A DNA stretch of 64,000 nt, from positions 248,001 to 312,000 of the forward strand of contig NZ_JACFXW010000002.1 of assembly GCF_014158035.1 (NCBI RefSeq). The letters run 5' to 3'. Shown one piece after another: positions 27,561 to 36,792 of this stretch; within the stretch, counting starts at the first letter, position 1; every line of letters begins with the position of its first letter. Under the pieces are notes generated by a model, which did no database searches, had not been told where the DNA came from, and worked only from the letters and a program-made list of their open reading frames with translations. The stretch is from Rhizobium sp. G21 (GTDB lineage: Bacteria > Pseudomonadota > Alphaproteobacteria > Rhizobiales > Rhizobiaceae). The translations under genes were made by a program, and so were the position numbers.

Positions 27561-28824
27561 ATGCAAACATTCGAGGCGCTGAACGCCGAGACGCTGCCCG
27601 TTCGTCTCGGCTCCTACGCCGTCCTGACCGACCGCATCGGCTCGGCCGCGGACGGCTGGACCGTTCGCGAAGTGGGCGACGGCAATCTCAATCTTGTCTT
27701 CATCGTCGAAGGCAAAAAGGGCAGCCTGATCGTCAAGCAGGCTTTGCCTTATGTGCGTCTGGTCGGCGAAAGCTGGCCCTTGCCGCTGAAGCGGTCCTAT
27801 TTCGAATACAATGCGCTGATCCGACAGGCGGAGCGCGATCCGGGGATGACGCCGGAAGTGCTGTTCTTCGATCGCGAACAGGCGATCATCGTCATGGAGT
27901 TCCTGACGCCGCACATCATCCTGCGGCGCGCCCTGATCGAGGGCCAGCACCTTCCCAAGATCGGCCGCGATCTCGGCCTGTTCCTGGCGCGCCACGCTGT
28001 TTCGCGGCTCCGACCTCGCCATGGAGGCGCGCAAGCGCAAGGAAGATCTGGCGCTGTTCGCGGACAATGTCGAACTTTGCGACATCACCGAGAACCTTGT
28101 CTTCTCCGATCCCTATTACGAAGCCAAATTGAACAGGCACACGACGCCGCAGCTCGACGGCATCGTGGCCGAACTCCGCGCCGACCGCGATCTCAAAGTC
28201 GAGGCGCAGCGGTTAAAACACAAATTCGCGGCGCATGCCGAAACGCTGCTGCATGGCGACTTCCACACCGGGTCGGTGATGGTGACGCCCGACAATACCC
28301 GCGTCATCGATCCAGAATTCGCCTTTTACGGTCCAATGGCCTTCGACGTCGGCATGCTGCTCGCCAATTTCTGGATGAGCTATTTCTCGCAATCCGGCCA
28401 TGAAAAGGCCGGCGATCGCGAGGAAATGCGCGCCTATCTGCTCGGCGTCGTCACCGAGATCTGGGACGTGTTCCGCGCCGAATTCGCCCGTCTCTGGCGC
28501 ACCGAGCGCAAGGGCATCCTGTATCAAGCGGCTCTCTTCGAAGAGCGCGGCGATCCGCTCGGGGCCGAACAGGCGCTCGACGAAGTTCTGCATGAGATCT
28601 GGGACGACATGCTCGGCTTCGCCGGCATCGAAATTCACCGGCGCATTCTCGGCCTCGCCCACAACGCCGATTTTGAAACCATCGCGGATGCGGATCTTCG
28701 CGCCCGCTGCGAAACCAAGGCGCTCAAGCTGGGCCGCCACCTCGCCGTCAACAGACACAGGATCCATGGCCTTGCCGAGATCCATGCGTTGGCCGAACGG
28801 CTGGAAAAGGAGATCGTCTCGTGA
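27561..28824 (+). CDS. mtnK: S-methyl-5-thioribose kinase (frameshift near 27988-27994)
   Basis: This enzyme phosphorylates methylthioribose at C1 with ATP. ATG 27561 has a GGGAGGAAATTG leader. The first frame gives [13 protein letters not shown] (nucleotide loop), [18 protein letters not shown] and [11 protein letters not shown], then is lost at an extra C in GCGCGCCACGCTG. The next frame continues [15 protein letters not shown] and carries the MtnK signature [13 protein letters not shown] and [17 protein letters not shown] (catalytic Asp). Restored length is about 420 residues versus roughly 400 in known MtnK. Its stop overlaps the mtnA start. A related 5-deoxyribose or other pentose kinase activity cannot be excluded. 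Confidence 0.9.
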
Positions 28825-29915
28825 AAGTCGGAGACCGCCACTACCGCACCATCTGGATGAACGAAGACAGCCGCTCCGTTGACGTCATCGACCAGCGCTG
28901 GCTGCCGCATGAATTCCGCGTCGTCACGCTCAAGACCGTCGACGATGTCGCCACCGCGATCCGCGATATGTGGATCCGCGGCGCGCCGCTGATCGGCGTC
29001 ACCGCAGCCTATGGCGTGGCGATCGCCATGACCGAGGATGCTTCCGACGCAGCTCTCGACCAGGTGTGGGAAAAGCTGCACGAAACGCGCCCGACAGCGA
29101 TCAATTTGCGTTGGGCGCTCGACGCCATGCGCGCCCATCTCAAGGCTCTTCCCGAATCCGAACGTGTCGAAGCCGCCTATGCCCGGGCGCATGAGATCGC
29201 CGAGGAGGATGTCGAGCTCAACCGGTCGATCGGCGCCAATGGCCTGGAACTGATCCGCAAGATCGCCGCCGGCAAGAAGCCGGGCGAGCCGGTCAACATT
29301 CTCACCCATTGCAACGCCGGCTGGCTGGCCACCGTCGACTACGGCACTGCCACGGCGCCGATTTATATGGCGGTGGAAGAGGGCATTCCGGTTCACGTCT
29401 ATGTCGACGAAACTCGGCCCCGCAATCAGGGTGCCCAGCTGACAGCCTGGGAAATGAACGGCCATGGCGTGCCGCATACGCTGATCGTCGACAATGCCGG
29501 CGGCCATCTGATGCAGCACGGTGATGTCGACATGGTCATCGTCGGCACCGACCGCACCACGGCCAACGGCGATGTGTGCAACAAGATCGGCACCTATCTC
29601 AAGGCGCTCGCCGCCCGCGACAACGAGGTGCCCTTCTATGTGGCGCTGCCGTCCCCCACAATCGACTGGACGGTCAAGGACGGCGTCAAGGAAATCCCGA
29701 TCGAAGAGCGCAACAGCGACGAAGTCACCTTCGTGCAGGGTCGCGCCGCGGATGGCTCCATCGCCATGGTTCGCGTCTCCCCGGAAGGCAGTCCCGCCGC
29801 CAATCCGGCCTTCGACGTGACACCGGCGCGGCTGATCACTGGCCTGATCACCGAGCGCGGCGTCGCCAAGGCCTCGCCCGACGGCCTCAAGGCCATGTTC
29901 CCGGAACGGAGCTGA
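28821..29915 (+). CDS. mtnA: Methylthioribose-1-phosphate isomerase
   Basis: This aldose-ketose isomerase of the eIF2B-like fold converts methylthioribose-1-phosphate to methylthioribulose-1-phosphate. It starts at GTG 28821, overlapping the mtnK stop (GTGA). Family signatures are [13 protein letters not shown] (54-66), the catalytic Cys164 in [35 protein letters not shown], and the catalytic Asp244 in [18 protein letters not shown]. At 364 residues it is full length. Homologues also isomerise 5-deoxyribose-1-phosphate, so the substrate may be broader. With mtnK it opens a five-gene operon. Confidence 0.93.
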   Translation: MKVGDRHYRTIWMNEDSRSVDVIDQRWLPHEFRVVTLKTVDDVATAIRDMWIRGAPLIGVTAAYGVAIAMTEDASDAALDQVWEKLHETRPTAINLRWALDAMRAHLKALPESERVEAAYARAHEIAEEDVELNRSIGANGLELIRKIAAGKKPGEPVNILTHCNAGWLATVDYGTATAPIYMAVEEGIPVHVYVDETRPRNQGAQLTAWEMNGHGVPHTLIVDNAGGHLMQHGDVDMVIVGTDRTTANGDVCNKIGTYLKALAARDNEVPFYVALPSPTIDWTVKDGVKEIPIEERNSDEVTFVQGRAADGSIAMVRVSPEGSPAANPAFDVTPARLITGLITERGVAKASPDGLKAMFPERS

Positions 29916-29920
29916 GAGAG

Positions 29921-30856
29921 ATGACCCTGACAAACCGGCAAAGCACGGAAGACGTGGCCGCGGGCATCCGCAAGCGCGTCTTCTTCCACACGATGCGCAA
30001 CAATGGCGGTTATCTGAGCCAGGCCTGTTCGGCTGCCGAAAGCCTCGCCTTTCTGTACAACGAAGCGCTCAATCTCGGCGAGCCGACGCTTCCGAAAGTG
30101 CCGCTGGCTTTTTCCGGCGTGCCCTCGGCGACCAATCCGGACGCCTTCACCGGCGCCGGCTATCATGGCCCCTTTGCACCCGAATATGACCGCTTCATCA
30201 TTTCGCCCGCCCATTATGCGCTGGTGATCTATTCGGCGCTCATCCAGATGGGCCGCATGGACGAACATGCGCTCGATCACTTCAATCGCGACGGCAGCTC
30301 CGTCGAGATGATCGGCGCCGAGCACAGCCCCGGCATGGAAGTCACCACCGGCTCGCTCGCCCAAGGTCTGTCGATGGCCTCGGGCGTCGCCTGGGCCCGC
30401 AAGCGTAAGGGAGAGCCCGGCAAGGTCTGGGTCTATATGTCGGACGGTGAGTTCCAGGAGGGACAGACCTGGGAATGCCTGGCGGCGATGAGCTATCACG
30501 GCATTGACAATATCCGCGTCGTCGTCGACGTGAACCGCCAGCAATGCGACGGCGCGATGTCCTCGGTGCTCGATCTCGGTGATCTCGCCGCGCGAGTCGC
30601 CTCTTTCGGCGTCACCTGCAGGTCGATCAACGGTCATGATCTGGACGCCTTCCGTGACGCGGCCGCAAGCGCCGAACCCGGCAAGCCGCTGATCATTCTC
30701 GCCAACACCTCGCCCTATCAAGGCATGGAGTTCCTGAAGCGCCGTTTCCCTCGCTTGCACTATGTCCGGTTCAAATCGGCGGAAGAGCGCCAGGAAATGC
30801 AGACCGCCATCGCCGCCGAACTCGGCATCGATGAAGCCGAAATCGCGAGGGCCTGA
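29921..30856 (+). CDS. Transketolase, N-terminal (TPP-binding) subunit
   Basis: This is the thiamine-diphosphate-binding half of a two-subunit transketolase, 311 residues. It starts at ATG 29921 after GAGAG. Visible are NGGYLSQACSAAESLAFLY (equivalent to the GHPG region), EHSPGMEVTTGSLAQGLSMA, and the cofactor-Mg motif YMSDGEFQEGQTWE (Asp175) with Asn205. The C-terminal half is the next gene, two bases away. Split transketolases occur in archaea and as AptAB in D-apiose catabolism. Here the pair lies inside an mtnK-mtnA operon, which I do not recognise from a described pathway. Confidence 0.88.
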   Translation: MTLTNRQSTEDVAAGIRKRVFFHTMRNNGGYLSQACSAAESLAFLYNEALNLGEPTLPKVPLAFSGVPSATNPDAFTGAGYHGPFAPEYDRFIISPAHYALVIYSALIQMGRMDEHALDHFNRDGSSVEMIGAEHSPGMEVTTGSLAQGLSMASGVAWARKRKGEPGKVWVYMSDGEFQEGQTWECLAAMSYHGIDNIRVVVDVNRQQCDGAMSSVLDLGDLAARVASFGVTCRSINGHDLDAFRDAAASAEPGKPLIILANTSPYQGMEFLKRRFPRLHYVRFKSAEERQEMQTAIAAELGIDEAEIARA

Positions 30857-30858
30857 TC

Positions 30859-31860
30859 ATGGTCGAAATCGTCAATCGTCCCTATGCCAAGGCGTTCGAG
30901 GCATTCGCCTCGGCGCGGCCTGAAATTCTCTGCCTGTCGGCCGATCTCACCTCGTCCTGCGAGGTCGATGGCTTCCGCGACCGGCATCCCGACCAGTTCC
31001 TGTCGCTCGGCATGGCCGAGCAGAACATGCTGTCCTTCGCCGGCGGTCTGGCCATGCAGGGCTTCCGGCCCTTCATCCACACGTTTGCGGTCTTCCTCTA
31101 TCGCCGGCCCTATGACCAGCTGATCAATTCGATCGCCTATTCGAACCGCAAGGTCAGGATGATGGGCTTCCTGCCGGGCATCACCACGCCGGGCGGCATC
31201 ACTCATCAGGCGATCGAGGATATCTCGGTCATGCGTGCGATCCCCAACATGACCATCCTCGAATGCGGCGACGCGACGGAAGTGGAAACCGTGCTCGACG
31301 TCGCCGACAGTATCGACGGACCCGTTTATGTCCGGGTATTGCGTGGCGAAGTGCCCCGCCTCTTCTCCACGCCCTTCGCCTTCAACAAGGTGAGGACGCT
31401 CAGCGAAGGCGGCGACGTGTTGGTGGTCACCGCAGGCGTCTGCACCGAAGAGGCGATGCGCGCGGCCGAACCCTTGAAAGCCCGGGGCGTCGGCGTTCAT
31501 CACCTACACGCGTCCACGCTGAAGCCGTTCGATCGCGAGGCGATCGTCAAGGCCGCCGCCGGCAAGAAGGGCGTGGTGACGCTGGAGAACCATACGATTA
31601 GTGGCGGATTGGGTTCGCTGGTTGCGGAAATTCTCGCCGAAGAGGGGATGGGCGTGAAATTGCGCCGGCTCGGCCTTAACGACACGTTTGCGCACGGCGC
31701 CTCCAAGCCTTACCTGATGAAGAAGTACAAGCTGGACGCCAGCGCGCTGGTGTCGGCGATCTCCGATTTGCTCGGCAAGCCGCTCGACATCGCCGAAGCG
31801 GAATTCGAAGCGGTTCGGCTCGACGCTGTCCATTCGTCCCAGAAGGCGGAGGCGCTCTGA
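30859..31860 (+). CDS. Transketolase, C-terminal (pyrimidine-binding) subunit
   Basis: This 333-residue subunit carries the domain that activates the cofactor: the conserved glutamate is Glu54 in SLGMAEQNMLSFAGGLA. GITHQAIEDISVMRAIPNM and the C-terminal domain with TLENHTISGGLGSLVAE are typical of transketolase and of E1-beta-type proteins. It starts at ATG 30859 and its stop overlaps the next start (TGATG). It should act only together with the 29921-30856 product. The donor ketose is unknown; the operon points to a 5- or 1-substituted pentulose phosphate. Confidence 0.88.
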   Translation: MVEIVNRPYAKAFEAFASARPEILCLSADLTSSCEVDGFRDRHPDQFLSLGMAEQNMLSFAGGLAMQGFRPFIHTFAVFLYRRPYDQLINSIAYSNRKVRMMGFLPGITTPGGITHQAIEDISVMRAIPNMTILECGDATEVETVLDVADSIDGPVYVRVLRGEVPRLFSTPFAFNKVRTLSEGGDVLVVTAGVCTEEAMRAAEPLKARGVGVHHLHASTLKPFDREAIVKAAAGKKGVVTLENHTISGGLGSLVAEILAEEGMGVKLRRLGLNDTFAHGASKPYLMKKYKLDASALVSAISDLLGKPLDIAEAEFEAVRLDAVHSSQKAEAL

Positions 31861-32978
31861 TGGCGCGCTTTTCGGTCACCTATTGGGTTGGCGCGCGCGA
31901 TGAGGACGAGGCGCGCCAGCGCGCGCTCGACATCGCGCTCGAACAGACGGTCGAGATCCCGCGCGATGCGGTGCCCGCGGGTTACGTCGAGGACGAGATT
32001 CTCGGCAAGCTCGAAAAACTGGAGCCGGGCATCGACGCGCGCGGCGGCTACCTCGCCGAAATCTCCTATAGCGAGGACGATATCGGCGGCGATTTCCTGC
32101 AATTGCTCAACATCGTCTTCGGCAATTCCTCGATCAAGACCAATATCCGCGTCGAGGATATCACGCTGTCGCCGGGCATTCTGGAGCTTTGCCCTGGCCC
32201 GCGCTTCGGCATAGACGGTTTGCGCGCCCGCGCCGGGCTGGCGTCAGGGCCGATCCTGATGTCGGCGATCAAGCCGGTCGGGTTGTCGTCGCGGGAACTG
32301 GCGAAGATCGCCCATGATTTCGCGCTCGGCGGCATGAACTATGTGAAAGACGATCATGGCCTCGTCGATCAGAAGAACGCGCCGTTTCTCGATCGGGTGA
32401 AGGCCTGCGTCGCCGCGGTCCATGACGCCAACGCCAAGACGGGCGGAAAATGCTCCTTCGTGCCCAACATCACCGGTCCCGCCCGGCAAGTGCTCGACCG
32501 CGCTTTCGAAGCCAAGGAAGCCGGCGTCGGCGCCGTCATGCTCGCGCCTGCGCTGGTGGGGTATGATGTGGCGCGTGAACTCTCCGCCGATCCGTCTTTC
32601 GGCCTGCCCATCGTGTCGCATCCGACCTTCGGCGGCCCGAATGTGCTGACGCCGACCACGGGCTTCTCGCTGCGCTTCTATTATGGCTTGCTGCAGCGGC
32701 TGATGGGTTGCGACGCCGTCGTCTATCCCAATTTCGGGGGACGTTTCGGTTTCAGCCGGGAGGAATGCCAGTCGATCGTCGACGGCTGCCGCGCCGAGTT
32801 CGGCGGCTACAAGTCGATCACGCCGGCGCCCGGCGGCGGCATGTCGCTCGCCCGTGTGGACGAGATGAAAGCCGCCTATGGCGACTATGTCATGTATCTG
32901 ATCGGCGGCGCGCTGATCCGCGAAAAGGAGGGCCTGACCGACGCCTGCCGGCGCCTCGTCGAGGCGGTCAGGGCCTGA
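31860..32978 (+). CDS. RuBisCO-like protein (form IV)
   Basis: This is a 372-residue homologue of the RuBisCO large subunit. It keeps the proton-shuttling lysine (Lys138 in SAIKPVGLS) and the carbamylation lysine with the first metal aspartates (Lys163-Asp164-Asp165). However, the metal-ligand glutamate of KDDE is replaced (KDDH, His166), and the loop-6 lysine is lost, with NFGGRFGFS (291-299) in its place. It should therefore not fix CO2. Family members isomerise methylthioribulose-1-phosphate (Rhodospirillum) or process 3-oxo-isoapionate-4-phosphate (OiaC/OiaX). Because MtnK and MtnA are in the same operon, methylthioribulose-1-phosphate or a relative is the likelier substrate. Last gene before a strong terminator. 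Confidence 0.9.
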   Translation: MARFSVTYWVGARDEDEARQRALDIALEQTVEIPRDAVPAGYVEDEILGKLEKLEPGIDARGGYLAEISYSEDDIGGDFLQLLNIVFGNSSIKTNIRVEDITLSPGILELCPGPRFGIDGLRARAGLASGPILMSAIKPVGLSSRELAKIAHDFALGGMNYVKDDHGLVDQKNAPFLDRVKACVAAVHDANAKTGGKCSFVPNITGPARQVLDRAFEAKEAGVGAVMLAPALVGYDVARELSADPSFGLPIVSHPTFGGPNVLTPTTGFSLRFYYGLLQRLMGCDAVVYPNFGGRFGFSREECQSIVDGCRAEFGGYKSITPAPGGGMSLARVDEMKAAYGDYVMYLIGGALIREKEGLTDACRRLVEAVRA

Positions 32979-32983
32979 ACGAC

Positions 32984-33013
32984 AAAGGCCGGCGTCGATG
33001 GGCGCCGGCCTTT
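32984..33013. terminator. Bidirectional terminator between the RuBisCO-like gene and minE
   Basis: AAAGGCCGGCG (32984-32994) pairs exactly with CGCCGGCCTTT (33003-33013) around eight bases. It lies six bases after the RuBisCO-like stop and 21 bases beyond the minE stop on the other strand, so it serves both convergent operons. Confidence 0.88.
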
Positions 33014-33034
33014 CGATTGTTGTCGAAAAACCGC

Positions 33035-33295
33035 TCAGGCGGCTTCGAGCTGGGCTTCCAGCGGAATTTCCACGTCGATTTCGAGAACCGAGACGAACTC
33101 CTCCCGATCCATCGTCACCCGCACCTTGTCGGCGTCGAGCTGCACATGCTTGGCGATCACGGCGAGGATTTCCTCACGCAGGATGGCGCAGAGATCGGAA
33201 TTGGCCGTCGCCCGTTCATGGGCGAGCAGGACCTGCAGCCGCTCCCGCGCCTTGGGCGCGGACTGGTTTTTCTTGAACAGGCCGAAAATATTCAT
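33035..33295 (-). CDS. minE: Cell division topological specificity factor MinE
   Basis: This 86-residue protein drives MinCD off the membrane and confines its inhibition to the poles. The N-terminal membrane-binding MNIFGLFKK, the MinD-contact helix [14 protein letters not shown] and the C-terminal dimer domain ([22 protein letters not shown]) are complete. ATG 33295 overlaps the minD stop (ATGA). Third gene of minCDE. Confidence 0.95.
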   Translation of the reverse strand: MNIFGLFKKNQSAPKARERLQVLLAHERATANSDLCAILREEILAVIAKHVQLDADKVRVTMDREEFVSVLEIDVEIPLEAQLEAA

Positions 33296-34107
33296 GCAGC
33301 CCTCCGTGCGAAGATCTTGCCGAACAATCCGCGCTTTTCGCCCGGAATGGTGACGGGCAGCGTCTCGCCGCAAAGCCGGCGCGCCGCTTCGAAATAGGCT
33401 TGCGCCGGAGCGCTGCGGGCGTCGGCCAGCGTGACCGGTGCGCCGAGATTGGAGGCGCGCAGCACATCTGTGCTTTCCGGAATGATCCCGACCAGCGGAA
33501 TGGAGAGGATTTCCAGCACGTCGTCGACCTTCAGCATGTCGCCGCGCTCGGCGCGGGCGGCGTCGTAACGGGTGAGAAGCAGATGCTTCTCCATCCGCTC
33601 GCCGCGTTCGGCCTTCAGCGTCTTGGAGTCGAGCAGGCCGATGATGCGGTCGGAATCGCGCACCGAGGACACTTCCGGATTGGTGACGACCACGGCGATG
33701 TCGGCATGGCGCATGGCGAGCGTCGCGCCGCGTTCGATGCCGGCGGGGCTGTCGCAGATGACCCAATCGAAATAGCGCTTGAGCTCGCCGATCACCCATT
33801 CGACGCCTTCGGCGGTGAGATTGTCCTTGTCGCGGGTCTGGGAGGCCGGCAGCAAGAACAGCGTTTCCAGGCGCTTGTCGCGGATCAGCGCCTGCGGCAG
33901 CTTGGCGTCGCCCTGGATGACATTGATGAGGTCATAGACCACGCGGCGTTCGGCGCCCATGACCAGATCGAGATTGCGCAGGCCGACGTCGAAATCGACA
34001 ACGACGACCTTCTCGTTGCGCTGGGCAAGCGCCGCGCCGAGCGCGGCCGTCGACGTTGTCTTGCCGACCCCGCCTTTGCCTGACGTGACCACGATAACCT
34101 TCCCCAT
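33292..34107 (-). CDS. minD: Septum site-determining ATPase MinD
   Basis: This 271-residue ParA-like ATPase recruits MinC to the membrane. The deviant Walker [10 protein letters not shown] is at residues 10-18, switch I includes [12 protein letters not shown], and switch II is [11 protein letters not shown]. The C-terminal amphipathic helix [12 protein letters not shown] is the membrane-targeting sequence. It follows minC by 30 bases and overlaps minE. Confidence 0.96.
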   Translation of the reverse strand: MGKVIVVTSGKGGVGKTTSTAALGAALAQRNEKVVVVDFDVGLRNLDLVMGAERRVVYDLINVIQGDAKLPQALIRDKRLETLFLLPASQTRDKDNLTAEGVEWVIGELKRYFDWVICDSPAGIERGATLAMRHADIAVVVTNPEVSSVRDSDRIIGLLDSKTLKAERGERMEKHLLLTRYDAARAERGDMLKVDDVLEILSIPLVGIIPESTDVLRASNLGAPVTLADARSAPAQAYFEAARRLCGETLPVTIPGEKRGLFGKIFARRAA

Positions 34108-34137
34108 CCTACTCTCCTGTTTTCGGCCGGATTCGGC

Positions 34138-34917
34138 TTAATTGATCTTTTCCGCCATGATGGCGTCGTCTTCGAGCCACAGCTGGACAGGGTGTCCGCG
34201 CAGCGTTTCGGGCATGTCGTCCGCCATCTTGTAGACACCGTCGATGGCGATCAGTTCCGCTTCCATCTTGCGACAGAAGATGCGTGCTGCGGCATTGCCG
34301 AGAGACCCGGCCAGGGGCGCGCCGCGCAGCGCGCCGTAAATATGGATCGATCCGCCGGCGATGACCTCCGCACCCGAGGCGACCGAGCCGATTACGGTGA
34401 TGTCGCCTTCCGGGAAGATCACGGATTGTCCCGAACGCACCGGCTCGCGGATCATCAGCGATTGCAGCTGCGGGCGGCTTTCTATGATCATGGGCCGCGG
34501 CGGAGCTTGCGCTGGCGTGACGCCGGGCTGTTCGTCGTCGGCTTTTTGATCTTCCGTCGCCTGTGGGGCCGCCGTGACAGTGGCCGGGACTTCCGAGACG
34601 TCGACATCCGAGGACGCACGTCCGCCCTTGAGCGCCGGCGGCATGCCCGGACCGATCAACGAGGGACGCGCGCCTTCGACGCCCATGACGCTGACATTGC
34701 GCTTGGCGAGTTCCTCCAGGAAATCCTTCAGCTGCGCCCGATCGATATCGAGGCCAGAAAGGTCGAGAACGACGGGACGTCCGAGGAAGAATCCGGCCGA
34801 ACGCGACGCGAGATCGTCCAGCCGCCCCAGCCAATCCTCGAAAGGAAGGTCGGGCGACAGCACGACGGCCAGGAAGGATCGGCCCTTGATGCGGATCGAG
34901 CGAGCGTCTGTTAGCAC
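34138..34917 (-). CDS. minC: Septum site-determining protein MinC
   Basis: This FtsZ-assembly inhibitor has 259 residues. The N-terminal domain (about 1-110) carries the FtsZ-facing fold with VVLDLSGLD. A Pro/Ala/Gln-rich linker follows. The C-terminal beta-helix domain has the diagnostic glycine-rich repeats VRSGQSVIFPEGDITVIGSV and GAEVIAGGSIHIYGALRG. The start is GTG 34917 with a weak ribosome site; no better start is in frame. A CtrA consensus site lies about 50 bases upstream. Confidence 0.94.
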   Translation of the reverse strand: MLTDARSIRIKGRSFLAVVLSPDLPFEDWLGRLDDLASRSAGFFLGRPVVLDLSGLDIDRAQLKDFLEELAKRNVSVMGVEGARPSLIGPGMPPALKGGRASSDVDVSEVPATVTAAPQATEDQKADDEQPGVTPAQAPPRPMIIESRPQLQSLMIREPVRSGQSVIFPEGDITVIGSVASGAEVIAGGSIHIYGALRGAPLAGSLGNAAARIFCRKMEAELIAIDGVYKMADDMPETLRGHPVQLWLEDDAIMAEKIN

Positions 34918-34966
34918 TTTGGTAATCTGTGTTAAGAATTCGTTGACATGCAGTAGCGTCCGTTAG

Positions 34967-34983
34967 GTTAACAAATGGTTAAC
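34967..34983 (-). promoter_or_regulatory. CtrA-type binding site upstream of minCDE
   Basis: GTTAAC-N5-GTTAAC reads as the full CtrA consensus TTAA-N7-TTAAC on both strands. It lies 50-66 bases before the minC start, at promoter distance. CtrA is the alphaproteobacterial cell-cycle master regulator and is reported to control minCDE in Sinorhizobium. The site is exact; its use here is inferred. Confidence 0.75.
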
Positions 34984-35136
34984 GCGGCTTGCCCGAGCCT
35001 TGCGTCCAGAGCCTTCCCTTACGTGTGATGCTTTCCCGCCACGCCGAAAAGAGCGGACATTCCGGCGGCGGGGCGCTATGAAAGAACTGCTGCGCGCGCA
35101 CCGCGCAGGATGCCAGCAGGTCGACAGGAAAGCGTT

Positions 35137-36782
35137 TTGACGATCCGACATTTCATCAATCGCTCCCGCCTCCACATCGCCTCCGGCGTCACGCTCGCGG
35201 TGTTCCTCCTCACCCATTTCCTCAATCACGCGCTCGGCCTGCATTCGCTGGCTCTTATGGAGTGGGGACGCGGCTATTTCAGCCTGATCTGGCGTAGCCC
35301 GCCCGGCACAGCGCTGCTCTATGGCGCGCTTTTGACGCATGCGGCGCTCGCGCTGGAGCAACTCGCGCGGCGTCGCAGCTGGCGGATGCCGCTCCGCGAG
35401 GCGCTCAAGATCGTCTTCGGCCTGTCGATACCCTATCTGCTGATCCAACATGTGACCGGCACGCGGCTGGAATATGTGCTTTCGGGCTATGATCGCGGGT
35501 ATCTCGAAGTGCTGCGCGCTCTGTGGAGCGGCCCCGGCTCCAGGCTACAGTATGTCACCGCGCTGATCGTCGTCTGGGGGCATGCCTGTCTGGGGCTGTG
35601 GTTTTGGTTGCGCGGCAAAGCATGGTTCGGACGCGCGGCAGGCGGGCTGGGAGCTTTGGCCCTTTTGTTGCTTTTCATCGCGATGACCGGCTTCATCACC
35701 GGGGCGGTCGAAGCCCGCGGCGTCCAAATCCCCAAACCGAATGTTCCGCCACTGCCGCTCGATCAACTCTACGGCATTCAATATTGGCTCTATGGCGGCT
35801 GGACATTGCTCATCGCGGCGGCCGGCTCCATTGGTTTCGTTGTTCGCGGCGAGAAGATCCGCATCCGCTATGCGGGCGGCAAGATCGTCATCGTCCCCAA
35901 GGGATCGAGCGTTCTGGAGGCGAGTCGCTCCGGCGGCGTGCCGCATGTCTCGGTCTGCGGCGGAAGGGTCGCTGCTCCACCTGTCGTGTGCAGGTGCTCG
36001 ATGGCGGGCGGGACCAGCCGCCGCCGGAGGCGCGGGAGAGCGCCACGCTTCGCAGCATCGGCGCCGGCGCCGATGTGCGGCTCGCCTGTCAGCTGCGCCC
36101 GATTCATGATCTGACGGTTCTGCCGCTCCTGGACGCCTCGGGGATCCAGCAATCGCCACGCCGTTCCGACGAGGAGCGGCGGGCCGGGGAGCAACTGGTC
36201 GCGGCGTTGTTCTGCGACCTGCGCGGCTTCACGCAACTGTCCGAGAGCAAGCTGCCATACGACGTAGTGTATCTCCTCAACCGCTACTTCGCCATGGTGG
36301 ACAATGCGGTGACCGAGGCTGGCGGCGTGGTCGACAAATTCGTCGGCGACGGCGCGATTGCGCTGTTCGGGCTGGAAGGTGGTTTCGAGGTCGGTTGTCG
36401 ACAAGCGCTGACGGCGGCGGCGCGCCTGTCGGAAGAGCTGGGCCGGCTCAACACTTCGCTGGCCGGCGAACTCGATCGTCCCCTGCGCGTCGCGATGGGC
36501 TTGCATGGCGGGACCGCGATCGTCGGCACGATGGGATCGGGTCGGGCGGCCGGACTGACGGCGATCGGAGACACGATCAATACAGCGAGCCGGCTGGAAG
36601 GCCTGGCCAAGCAACGCAATGTCGAGCTCGCCGTGTCCGCCGATCTCGTGCGCGCGGCGGGCGCCGACTGTGCTGATCTCCAGTCGGAACATCTTGAAAT
36701 CCGCGGCAAGAGCAATCTTCTGGAAACCTGGCTGGTGCCGGACGCCGCGACGGTGCGACGCCTGCTGCCTTCTGCGCACTGA
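35137..36782 (+). CDS. cyaC: Membrane-anchored class III adenylate cyclase with diheme-b-like and 2Fe-2S domains, CyaC type (frameshift at 35964-35965)
   Basis: This makes cAMP in response to redox state. Residues 1-240 hold about six membrane segments with well-placed histidines (FLLTHFLNH, LLTHAAL, LIQHVTG, VVWGHACLG), like the diheme anchors of succinate dehydrogenase. A plant-type ferredoxin domain follows with cysteines SVCGGKGRCSTC and LACQL. The C-terminal class III cyclase has FCDLRGFTQLSE and VVDKFVGDGAIALFG (metal aspartates). One A is missing at 35964-35965, exactly between the ferredoxin cysteines. Restored length is about 548 residues. TTG 35137 with AGGAAA six bases upstream is the preferred start; ATG 35110 is in frame. 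The layout matches S. meliloti CyaC. Confidence 0.85.
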
Positions 36783-36792
36783 CGCCGCACGA

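Noticed and set aside
31860..32978. Genuine CO2-fixing RuBisCO
   Set aside because: The KDDE glutamate and the loop-6 lysine are missing, there is no small-subunit or phosphoribulokinase gene, and the operon is mtnK/mtnA.
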